This document shows, in pieces, positions 24,570-32,896 of a stretch of DNA of 64,000 nucleotides (positions are counted from its first letter, which is position 1; each line of letters starts with the position of its first letter). The notes beneath the pieces are model-generated. The model was not told the DNA's origin and did no database searches. It was given only the letters and a program-made list of their open reading frames with translations. Position numbers and translations under genes: made by a program. The DNA is taken from contig NZ_QGTJ01000002.1 in NCBI RefSeq assembly GCF_003182095.1, forward strand, positions 28,338 to 92,337. Reading direction: 5' to 3'. This DNA is from Plasticicumulans acidivorans. GTDB lineage: Bacteria > Pseudomonadota > Gammaproteobacteria > Competibacterales > Competibacteraceae.

Positions 24570-27386
24570 ATGCGCAAGCCGCCCCCGCGCCCAGCGCGGT
24601 GTCGGCGCTCCAACCCGGACCCGGAGCGACATGGCCAGCGCGGCCCAGCCGGTGAGCTGGCTTCTCGATTGGCTTTTTTCGTACCCAGCCCCGACCGAGT
24701 CCGTATCTTGGAAGGCAAACCGCTCTCTCCCGACAATGACACCACCCCCGGTCTGAACCGCTTTGCCGTATGGCTGGTCCTGGTGGTCGCACTGCTCGCC
24801 ACCGGCACCGCCTGGCACCGTGTACGCTCCGACGTGCTCGACGCCGCCCAGCTGCATTTCCAGCGCATGGCGCTGCAGCTCGGCACGGCCATCAGTGAAC
24901 GCATGCGCCACTATGAGCTGGTGCTGCGCGGCGGCGTCGGCATGTTCGTGGCTTCGCGCGACGTCGAGCGTGACGAATGGCGCCGCTACATCGCCAACCT
25001 CGACCTGGCCAGCAGTTCTCCCGGCATCCAGGGCGTCGGCTACGCCGTGCGCACGCCCGCCCCGGTACTGCCGCTGCTCGAACAGCGGGTCCGCGAGGAG
25101 GGGTTCACCGACTTCAACGTGCGCCCGCCCGGACCGCGAGCGGAGTACGTGCCGATCATCTACCTGGAGCCGTTCAGCGACCGCAATCTGCGCGCCTTCG
25201 GCTACGACATGTTCTCGGAGCCGATACGGCGCGAAGCCATGGAGCGCGCACGCGACAGCGGCCTGCCGGCGCTGAGCGGCAAAGTGACGCTGGTGCAGGA
25301 AACCGATGCCCACAAGCAGGCCGGCACCCTGCTCTACCTGCCGGTCTACCGCAACGACGCCACACCGCTGAACGTCGCCGAGCGTCGCGCCGCTCTGCAG
25401 GGCTATGTCTACGCGGCGTTTCGCATGGACAACCTGATGCACGGCATTTTCGGCAACCGCCCGGTGGAGCTCGACTTTGCCGTATTCGACGGCGACAGCG
25501 ACGAGCGCGCCGCGCTGCTGTTCGATTCAAGCGCCCGCGACGGCCTGCCGCCCGAGCACGAACCGGGCGAGCTCTACCTGCGCACGCAGCATCGCCTGGA
25601 CATTGCCGGGCGCACCTGGACGCTGCGCTTCGACACCACCCCCGCCTTCTGGAGCAGCGTCGATCTGAACAAGCCGCGGCTGGTGCTGCTCGGTGGCCTG
25701 TCGACCAGTATCCTGCTGGTCGCCATCGCCTGGTCGCTGGCGCGCACGCGCAGCCGCGCACTGAGCTACGCCCGCGAGATGACCAGCGCGCTGCGCACCA
25801 GCGCAACGCTGCAGCGCGCGATTCTGGAAAGCACCGACTACGCCATCATCAGCACCCGGGTCGACGGCGCGATCGAGCTGGTCAACCCGGCCGCCGAACG
25901 CATGCTCGGCTACGACGCCAGCGAACTGGCCGGCCGCCCGCTGCCGGAGTTCTTCCCCGACAGCGAACTGGCCAATCGCGCCAGGCAGCTGGCAGTGGAC
26001 CTCGGCGAGCCGATCGAGCCCGGCTTCGAGACGCTCGTCGCCTGCGCGCGCCGCCAGCTGCACGATGAACACGAGTGGAACCTGCGTCAGCGCGGCGGCG
26101 GCCAGCTGCCGGTGCTGCTCGCCGTCACCGCGCTGCGCAGCGAACTCGGCGAGATCAGCGGTTTTCTCGGTGTCGCTCAGGACTTCACCGAGCGCCGCCG
26201 CGCCGCGCAGGCCGCACACCAGTTCACGATCGAACTCGAACAGCGCGTCGAGGAGCGCACCCAGGCGCTGGCACAGATCAACCTGCAGCTCGAAGCCGAG
26301 ATCGCCGAGCGCCGCCATGCCGAGCAGCGCCTGCAGAAAGCCTACACCGACCTGCAGGTGTCGATGCGGGCGGTACAGCGCCACGCGCGCGAGGTGGCGA
26401 TCCTGCGCGAAATGGGCGACCTGCTGCAGACCTGCGCCAACCTGCAGGAGATCGGCGAAGTGATCGAGCGCTTCGCCGTGCGCCTGTTCGAGCACGAGAC
26501 CGGCGGGCTGTATCTGTTCAAGTCCTCACGCAATGTGCTCGAAGCGATCGCCACCTGGGGCGAGCTGCCGGCCGGCGATGCCGTGTTCGCCCCCGAGGCC
26601 TGCTGGGCATTGCGCCGCAGCAAGCCGCACATCGTCACCGCCGGCAGCCGCGACGTCAGCTGTCAGCACGTCAGCACCGCGCAGAGCTATCTGTGCATCC
26701 CGCTCAGCGCCCAGGGCGAGCTGATCGGCCTGCTGCACCTGCGCGCCACCGACACCCACGATGAACTCGACGAGCGCATGAGCTGCTGCACCTCGGCCGC
26801 CGAGGTGATCGGCCTGGCGATGGCCAACTTCCGCCTGCGCGAACGCCTGCGCGAGCAGTCGATCCACGACGACCTGACCGGCCTGTTCAACCGCCGCTAC
26901 CTCGAAAACACCCTGGATCGCGAGGAAAGCCGTGCCGCCCGCGCCGGCAGCACGCTCGGCATCCTGATGCTCGACATCGATCACTTCAAACAGCTCAACG
27001 ACACCTGGGGCCACAAGGCCGGTGATCTGGCGCTGCGGGCCGTCGGCCGCCTGCTCAGCGCGCTGGTGCGCAACGCCGACATCGCCACCCGCTACGGCGG
27101 CGAGGAATTCGTCATCGTGCTGCCCGACGCCGCCCGCGAGGCCTGCCTGCGCCGCGCCGAGGAAATCCGCCAGCGCATCGCCGAGGCGGCCGCCAGCGAC
27201 CCGGCGCAGAACCCGCATCCGCTGACCGTGTCGATCGGCGTCGCCCTGTTCCCACAGCACGGCGAACACTGGCAGGCGGTGCTGCTCGCCGCCGATCAGG
27301 CGCTGTATCAGGCGAAGAAACTCGGCCGCAACCGCGTGGTGGAAGCAAGCGACAGCAGCAACCCGGCAGAGCCCCATCCCGCCTGA
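24570..27386 (+). CDS. CHASE-PAS-GAF-GGDEF diguanylate cyclase
   Basis: In 938 residues: a membrane helix (about 63-82), a periplasmic CHASE domain (about 95-330, with GIQGVGYAVRTP and EPFSDRNLRAFGYDM), and a second helix (about 376-398). A PAS domain (about 410-540), a coiled coil (540-620), a GAF domain (about 625-765) and GGDEF (775-925) follow. GGEEF is intact and the RNAD inhibitory site is present, so product-inhibited cyclic di-GMP synthesis is expected. The start is uncertain: ATG 24570 lacks a clear ribosome site, and a TTG at 24708 just before the first helix is an alternative. Confidence 0.9.
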   Translation: MRKPPPRPARCRRSNPDPERHGQRGPAGELASRLAFFVPSPDRVRILEGKPLSPDNDTTPGLNRFAVWLVLVVALLATGTAWHRVRSDVLDAAQLHFQRMALQLGTAISERMRHYELVLRGGVGMFVASRDVERDEWRRYIANLDLASSSPGIQGVGYAVRTPAPVLPLLEQRVREEGFTDFNVRPPGPRAEYVPIIYLEPFSDRNLRAFGYDMFSEPIRREAMERARDSGLPALSGKVTLVQETDAHKQAGTLLYLPVYRNDATPLNVAERRAALQGYVYAAFRMDNLMHGIFGNRPVELDFAVFDGDSDERAALLFDSSARDGLPPEHEPGELYLRTQHRLDIAGRTWTLRFDTTPAFWSSVDLNKPRLVLLGGLSTSILLVAIAWSLARTRSRALSYAREMTSALRTSATLQRAILESTDYAIISTRVDGAIELVNPAAERMLGYDASELAGRPLPEFFPDSELANRARQLAVDLGEPIEPGFETLVACARRQLHDEHEWNLRQRGGGQLPVLLAVTALRSELGEISGFLGVAQDFTERRRAAQAAHQFTIELEQRVEERTQALAQINLQLEAEIAERRHAEQRLQKAYTDLQVSMRAVQRHAREVAILREMGDLLQTCANLQEIGEVIERFAVRLFEHETGGLYLFKSSRNVLEAIATWGELPAGDAVFAPEACWALRRSKPHIVTAGSRDVSCQHVSTAQSYLCIPLSAQGELIGLLHLRATDTHDELDERMSCCTSAAEVIGLAMANFRLRERLREQSIHDDLTGLFNRRYLENTLDREESRAARAGSTLGILMLDIDHFKQLNDTWGHKAGDLALRAVGRLLSALVRNADIATRYGGEEFVIVLPDAAREACLRRAEEIRQRIAEAAASDPAQNPHPLTVSIGVALFPQHGEHWQAVLLAADQALYQAKKLGRNRVVEASDSSNPAEPHPA

Positions 27387-27460
27387 CAGCCACAGATCCC
27401 GGCGGGTGAATCACACGACAGGGGAAAGCGCTGTCGGGCGCTGCGCGCCGACGTAAAGCC

Positions 27461-28417
27461 TCAGGAAGCCCGGCGGGCCGCGGCCGCCAGCGGAATCCCC
27501 AGATAGACGAGACGCTTCATTTCATTGCGTCCGCGCGTGACGTTATCGAGGATCAAGCCACAGCTGAACGACAACAGCGCACACACCATCATCGACGCCG
27601 ACAGGACCGCCGTCGGAAACCGCGGCACCAGCCCCGTCTCCAGGAATTCGACGATCAGCGGCGTCGAGAGCAGCACCGACAGCGAGGCGAGCAATGCGGC
27701 ACAAATGCTGAAAAACGAAAAAGGCCGTTCCGAGACGTAGAGGCGGGCAATGGTCTTGAGAATGCGCCAGCCATCCCGATAGGTCGACAGCTTGCTCTGC
27801 GAACCTTCCGCTCTGGCGCCATAAGGGGTCATCACCTCGCCATAGGGCATGCGCAGTTCCAGCGCATGCACCGTCAGCTCGGTTTCGATCTCGAAGCCGG
27901 TCGACAAGGCCGGAAACGATTTGACATAGCGACGGCTGAAAACGCGGTAGCCCGACAGCATGTCGGTAAACCCGCCACCGAAGATGTACACGACGCTTTG
28001 CGTGAGCAGGCGGTTGCCCCACTGATGTCCCCGCCGATAGGCGCTGGCCGCCTCGTCGGCCGCCGTCTCGCGGCAACCGACAACCATATCGAGGCGCTCG
28101 TCGATCAATTTATCGACCATCCGTGTCACCGATGCCGCATCGTAGGTCGCGTCGCCGTCGACCATCACGAAGATGTCAGCCTCGACATCGGCAAACATCC
28201 GCCGCACGACGTTGCCCTTGCCTCGCAGCGGCACGGCGATCACGCACGCACCTTCCGCGACCGCGACCGCGGCCGTGGCATCGGTCGAATTGTTGTCGAA
28301 GACGTAGGCGTCAATGTCTGGCATGACCTGGCGAAACGCCCGGATGACACGGGCAATGGCAGCCTCCTCGTTGTAGCAGGGCACAATTAGAGCGACTTTC
28401 AAGTCACGATACGGCAT
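27461..28417 (-). CDS. GT2 glycosyltransferase, polyprenyl-phosphate sugar synthase type
   Basis: The 318-residue protein starts VALIVPCYNEEAAIARVI and has the GT-A metal motif DGDATYD. It ends with two hydrophobic helices (about 232-253 and 268-290) followed by a basic tail. This is the dolichol-phosphate-mannose-synthase-like plan: it should charge undecaprenyl phosphate with a sugar on the cytoplasmic face. The gene for a GT-C enzyme, which would use such a lipid-linked sugar, lies upstream on the same strand (about 330 bp apart). Confidence 0.85.
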   Translation of the reverse strand: MPYRDLKVALIVPCYNEEAAIARVIRAFRQVMPDIDAYVFDNNSTDATAAVAVAEGACVIAVPLRGKGNVVRRMFADVEADIFVMVDGDATYDAASVTRMVDKLIDERLDMVVGCRETAADEAASAYRRGHQWGNRLLTQSVVYIFGGGFTDMLSGYRVFSRRYVKSFPALSTGFEIETELTVHALELRMPYGEVMTPYGARAEGSQSKLSTYRDGWRILKTIARLYVSERPFSFFSICAALLASLSVLLSTPLIVEFLETGLVPRFPTAVLSASMMVCALLSFSCGLILDNVTRGRNEMKRLVYLGIPLAAAARRAS

Positions 28418-28745
28418 GAGCTATCTCGATTCGTAAAAGGCCATGATTGACTGGGGTCAGACTTCACCGGCTCAAGCCAACTGCGCAGAGGCGAGCCGGA
28501 GAACCCACCCCGCATTATTCTGCCCCGCCTGCATCCCGCTGGCTCCTGCGCTCAGCGAATTCGCGCAGCGGGCGATGAAACCTCGTGGCCACCGGCGAAT
28601 GCAGCGCGCGGCTGCACAGGCGGACTCACTGCCGGAAATCGTCTGCAATGCGTAGCGTTGAGCACGCCAGTATCCGCCCAAGGCAATTCGGACATCCCAT
28701 AGCAGAAAGCCACCGTTCACGGACAAGCCGAATGCGTCAGCCGGG
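28418..28745. other. Spacer between the two glycosyltransferase genes
   Basis: 328 bp with no supported gene. Short open frames here lack ribosome sites and family likeness. A GGGGTCAGAC stretch near 28452 resembles sequence often seen near Y1 REP transposases, but no palindromic REP unit follows it. Confidence 0.4.
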
Positions 28746-30578
28746 TCATTTGGCAGCTCCCGATGCGTCCGCCTTCAATACCAGCAGCACGCCATCCGAG
28801 TCTCTGGCGAGGATGTCGAAATATTGCTCATAGGCCTGCTCGTCGAAGCGCGGAAAACGCTTGGTCGCGATGACCAGCAAGCGCGCATGAAACCCGCTCA
28901 TCAGCGCTTTCATTTTATCCGGCTCGATCACTCCGCACGTACCTGTGGAACAGTCCAGCATGTTTCTATAACGCCCTGGACCAAACCAGTCACCTATTGA
29001 AACACCATCAAAGAAATAGATGGCGTTTTCAAAGCCGACCTGGAGCATGCGGGCACCCAATTGCGGGGCTACCTCATTGGCTTTAGAAAACAGCGTATAG
29101 CCCGCCCGCCCGCTCAATGCCGCATCCCAGCGGACCATGGCCGACCTGGCATGTCGCAACTGTCCCCATACCGATGCGACGACAGCCAACAGCACAATAA
29201 TCTGCGCGACAACAGAAATGCGAATCCGCCATCGCAGCCGCTTCGCAAACAGGCCGTGTACCCACGGCAGTCGACAGATGCGATCCACAAAAAACCATGA
29301 TAAAAAAGTCGCGACTGCATAAATCGGCGCCAGATAACGATCGACCTGAGTCACAAAAAACCAGAATAAAAGATAGCTGACAAAAATAAACTGAAAGCAG
29401 CGAATCGGACTTGGCAGGCGTCGCAGAAACAGGCTCGGCAGGGCCAGAATCCATAACCCGGCGCCAGCGGCTTTTAAAGCGGCAAATATATTCAGGGTGG
29501 CGGGAGAAACACCGAATGATGCCTGCTCCTGCTTTTGCACCAGCAGATCGCCCTGATCCCAGAGGAATGTCCCGAAAACATTCCCGCCTGCCGGATGCAC
29601 CGGATCTCCGGAGACGACATAGCTGCGGATGTACCAGCCGGCCCCCGTCAACAGCAGTGCGGCCGTAAAAACGCTGACCGGCTTCCAGCCCCGGCAGCGG
29701 ATCGGCACATACAGGAGGGCCAGCAGCGCGAACACCATGCCGAAATACTTGCTGCCCGCGGCGGCCCCTGCCAGCACGCCCGCGACCGCCAGCCACACCG
29801 TATGCGACCGGGCCGGCATCGACGCAGACCAGATCGCCAGTGCCAGCGCACTGCCCCAGCAGAACAGAGCCAGGCCGTTATCGATGTAGGCATAACCCAG
29901 GGTGTCACCGATCGGCCGCAGCACGAATAAACTCAGCGCCGCCAGCACCCCGGCGTTAACCGAGCCGGTCTGCCACCTCGATACCCCCAATAAGCCCAGC
30001 GCCATGACAAACAGCGGCAAAGTGGCAAACACCTGCGCCACAAGTTCACCGCCCAGCATCAGCCCGAGGGTAATCAGCAAATTGACGTTCTGCGGAAACA
30101 GCGGAAAACGAATGTACTCATGTACGACGATCGCCTGGTGCTGCAAATAAGCCCGTGCGAGCGGCAAATGATACATCGTGTCGTCCCAGTATCCTGGCGC
30201 GTGCATGGCGGCCAGTATCGTCATTACCAGCAGCGCCGATACCACGATGGTTTCAAGACCGGTCAAGCCCGGGGACTCAAATGAAAATCGATTTTTTCGT
30301 GACCACAGCGACCAGACGGCTACAGCGAGGAGAAACGTCGCCCCGCCCAGGACCCACTGCAGATTGAGATTTCCGTATGCGCCCAGAATAACGAGCAGCA
30401 GAATGTTCAGCAGCATTCCATGGCTGATGGCGAAAAACCATTCGAAATATCGGTTTCTTGACGGCTCGCCCGCCTGCGCCCACAGGCTCAGACGCTCTGC
30501 GAGCGCAAAGCCGCAAACGGCACAATGCAGCAGGAACAGCACGCTCAAGCCACCGAGTCTGATGAACTCAATCAGCAT
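28746..30578 (-). CDS. GT-C family membrane glycosyltransferase (ArnT/RgtA-like)
   Basis: The 610-residue integral membrane protein has about twelve helices. The first periplasmic loop carries APGYWDDTMYHLPLARAYLQH, whose acidic pair is the expected catalytic/metal feature of GT-C (PMT/ArnT-like) enzymes. A soluble C-terminal periplasmic part (about 475-610) follows. It probably transfers a sugar from an undecaprenyl-phosphate donor to a periplasmic acceptor, with the GT2 gene supplying the donor. Base composition is slightly lower in GC than neighbours. Ribosome site GGGAAG precedes ATG 30578. Confidence 0.78.
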   Translation of the reverse strand: MLIEFIRLGGLSVLFLLHCAVCGFALAERLSLWAQAGEPSRNRYFEWFFAISHGMLLNILLLVILGAYGNLNLQWVLGGATFLLAVAVWSLWSRKNRFSFESPGLTGLETIVVSALLVMTILAAMHAPGYWDDTMYHLPLARAYLQHQAIVVHEYIRFPLFPQNVNLLITLGLMLGGELVAQVFATLPLFVMALGLLGVSRWQTGSVNAGVLAALSLFVLRPIGDTLGYAYIDNGLALFCWGSALALAIWSASMPARSHTVWLAVAGVLAGAAAGSKYFGMVFALLALLYVPIRCRGWKPVSVFTAALLLTGAGWYIRSYVVSGDPVHPAGGNVFGTFLWDQGDLLVQKQEQASFGVSPATLNIFAALKAAGAGLWILALPSLFLRRLPSPIRCFQFIFVSYLLFWFFVTQVDRYLAPIYAVATFLSWFFVDRICRLPWVHGLFAKRLRWRIRISVVAQIIVLLAVVASVWGQLRHARSAMVRWDAALSGRAGYTLFSKANEVAPQLGARMLQVGFENAIYFFDGVSIGDWFGPGRYRNMLDCSTGTCGVIEPDKMKALMSGFHARLLVIATKRFPRFDEQAYEQYFDILARDSDGVLLVLKADASGAAK

Positions 30579-31232
30579 GTGACCGCTTCCCGTTTATCAG
30601 TTGCCATAACCTCACCATGCACAAAACACCTATCAGAAATTCGCCACAAAATCATAAAACACAAAAACAGCAGAAGCTTTCGAGTGCAGATCGAATACGA
30701 ACCCGCATCGGTTTTTCAGTGAATGCAATGACGGTTTTTAAACCCGAAACAGCGCACACCACGGCAGGAATAAACATTTCATACGCCACAGCAATGACAT
30801 GCGGTAAGTTTACAGGCTTGAAGAAGCCTTCAATACCGTCGAGCGTATTCCGTAAGTCTCCGCATCAAGGTCGCGCGCGCAGCGGCCAGGCGGTGGGGCT
30901 GTGATTTTTGCGACGGGCGGTAAAGCACTCGCGCTTCACCCTCGGTAACGGGATCTGGCGGCGGCAGCGACGTGGCGAGTTCATTCGACGCCGGCATACG
31001 GGCACAGCGCCGGTGGAGTGGAAATTTCAGCCGCCTGCGTCACCCGCCCAGATGGCCACCGTCCTCCCTTCCGCTGAGGCAGCAATCATTTCGCTCATAA
31101 GGAATCTGCGCGTTTTTCCAACCATCGAGCCGGCCTCGATACGGGTTAAGCCCGATGCACTCATGGCAGAATCTGGGGCTCCATCACGTTACGTGACCTT
31201 GTGTGCATCATTGACCGGCGGAGACGGCGAGC
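30579..31232. other. Long divergent intergenic region, partly AT-rich
   Basis: 654 bp without a supported gene. The half near 30590-30800 is markedly AT-rich, with a TATGAT -10 candidate on the minus strand at 30656-30651 that could serve the GT-C gene. The right half returns to high GC. The open frame 30908-31267 has no ribosome site and no family likeness. Confidence 0.45.
31184..31196. promoter_or_regulatory. Perfect inverted repeat upstream of fructokinase
   Basis: TCACGT-T-ACGTGA, 37 bp upstream of the start at 31233. It has operator-like symmetry; no cognate regulator gene is adjacent. Confidence 0.45.
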
Positions 31233-32147
31233 ATGTTCGATACCAGTGGTTATCGCATCGGCGTTGACCTCGGCGGCACCAAGATCGAGCTGCTGATGCT
31301 CGATCCGCTGGGGCGCGAGCAGTGGCGGCGGCGAGTTGCCACGCCGCAGGGCGATTACGGCGCGACGCTGGCGGCGATCCGCCGGCTGGTCGACGATGCG
31401 GAGTCGGCGCTCGGCCTGCGCGCCAGTGTCGGCGTCGGCACTCCCGGCGCGCCGTCGCCGCTCAACGGCCGCATGCGCAACTGCAACTCCACCTGGCTCA
31501 ACGGCGAGCGCCTGCAGGACGACCTCGAAGCAGTGCTCGCCCGTCCGGTGCACATCGCCAACGACGCCAACTGCTTCGCGCTGTCCGAGGCCATCGACGG
31601 TGCCGCCGCCGGCGCACGCTGCGTGTTCGGCGTGATCCTCGGTACCGGCGTCGGCGGCGGCATCGTCGTCCACGGCCAGCCGCTGAGCGGCTGCAATGCC
31701 ATCGCCGGCGAATGGGGACACAACCCGCTGCCCTGGCCGCAGGACGAAGAACGCCCCGGCCCGGCCTGCTACTGCGGCCGCCACGGCTGTATCGAGACCT
31801 GGCTGTCCGGCCCCGGCTTTGCCGCCGATCACGTCCGTCACGGCGGTCTTGAGCGCGAGGCGCACGCCATCGCCCGCCGCGCCGCGCAGGGCTCCGTCGA
31901 CTGCCTCGTCAGCCTCGAACGCTATTGCGAACGCCTGGCCCGGGCGCTCGCCCACGTCATCAATCTGCTCGACCCGGAGGTCATCGTTCTCGGTGGCGGC
32001 CTGTCCAACATCGAGGCGCTGTACACCGAGGTACCGCGCTACTGGAAACGCTGGGTGTTCTCCGACATCGTGCGCACCCGTCTGCTGCCGCCCAAGCATG
32101 GTGACTCCAGCGGCGTGCGCGGCGCCGCCTGGCTGTGGGCGCCCTAG
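31233..32147 (+). CDS. mak: ROK-family fructokinase (Mak)
   Basis: The 304-residue sugar kinase closely follows the pattern of E. coli Mak. It has the phosphate-binding DLGGTKIELL near residue 11, NCNSTWLNG, ANDANCFALSEA with the catalytic Asp, GEWGHNPLPWP, the zinc-binding CYCGRHGCIETWLSG, and the closing KHGDSSGVRGAAWLW. It should phosphorylate fructose, and possibly other hexoses, at C6. Its 3' end overlaps the convergent TSUP gene by four bases. Confidence 0.92.
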   Translation: MFDTSGYRIGVDLGGTKIELLMLDPLGREQWRRRVATPQGDYGATLAAIRRLVDDAESALGLRASVGVGTPGAPSPLNGRMRNCNSTWLNGERLQDDLEAVLARPVHIANDANCFALSEAIDGAAAGARCVFGVILGTGVGGGIVVHGQPLSGCNAIAGEWGHNPLPWPQDEERPGPACYCGRHGCIETWLSGPGFAADHVRHGGLEREAHAIARRAAQGSVDCLVSLERYCERLARALAHVINLLDPEVIVLGGGLSNIEALYTEVPRYWKRWVFSDIVRTRLLPPKHGDSSGVRGAAWLWAP

Positions 32148-32896
32148 GCCACGGCCTGCCACAACAGGCGCAGCGCCAGCGCCGTCACCAGCATTTTGAA
32201 GCCGGCACGAAACGCCGCTTCCGGCAGCCGGTGCAGCAGGCGCAGTCCCAGCCAGTTGCCGAACAGGCCGGCCAGCAGGATCACGCCGAGCAGCGGCAGC
32301 CAGTCGGTGAAGGAAAAACCGAGGCCGATGAAAGTCAGCGCCTTCAGCCCGTGCTGCGCCGACATGCAGGCGGCGAAGGTGGCGACGGTACGCAAACGCT
32401 CGGCGTGCAGGCGGTGGACGAAGGCTGCGACCAGCGGCCCGGTGGCGCCGACGAACATCGACACCGCGGTGGTCAGCGCGCCGACCAGCACCAGGCCACG
32501 CGGTGACACCAGCGCCCCCGGCAGGCGCGGCCCCCACACCAGGTAGAGCACGAAGCCGGCGATCAGCAGTTGCAGCAGGCGCGGCGGCAGGGCGACCACC
32601 AGCGGCGCGATCAGCAGCGCGCCGCCGACGGCGCCGAGGCCAAAGGCCCGGAGCGCCGGCCGGTCGAGATGCCGGCGTGTCATCCAGGCGCGGTCGAGGT
32701 TGTTGCCAAGCTGCGCCAGCCCGTGCACCGGCACGATCGCCAGCGGCGGCACGCTGCCGGCCATCACCGCGATCAGCAGCGTGCCGCCGCCGATGCCGAG
32801 CGCCGAGGTCAGTGCCGAGGCGATGACGTTGGTGCACACGATCAGCAGCGCGTCCGCCATGCCGAGGCCGGCAGGCAGCCCGTCGGCGAGGCTCAC
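32144..32896 (-). CDS. TSUP/TauE-SafE family permease
   Basis: The 250-residue membrane protein has about eight hydrophobic segments and the TSUP repeat features, for example ASALTSALGIGGGTLLIAVM and VGALTTAVSMFVGATGPLVAAF. The family moves sulfite, sulfoacetate and related organosulfur anions; the substrate here is unknown. The GTG start overlaps the stop of the upstream ABC transporter (GTGA), so the two are co-translated. Confidence 0.85.
   Translation of the reverse strand: MSLADGLPAGLGMADALLIVCTNVIASALTSALGIGGGTLLIAVMAGSVPPLAIVPVHGLAQLGNNLDRAWMTRRHLDRPALRAFGLGAVGGALLIAPLVVALPPRLLQLLIAGFVLYLVWGPRLPGALVSPRGLVLVGALTTAVSMFVGATGPLVAAFVHRLHAERLRTVATFAACMSAQHGLKALTFIGLGFSFTDWLPLLGVILLAGLFGNWLGLRLLHRLPEAAFRAGFKMLVTALALRLLWQAVA

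Noticed and set aside
28440..28470. REP-associated transposase trace (GGGGTCAGAC)
   Set aside because: Only a ten-base likeness; no palindromic REP unit and no transposase frame nearby.
30908..31267. A 119-codon plus-strand frame upstream of mak
   Set aside because: No ribosome site, composition unlike a protein, and it runs into the mak start in another frame.
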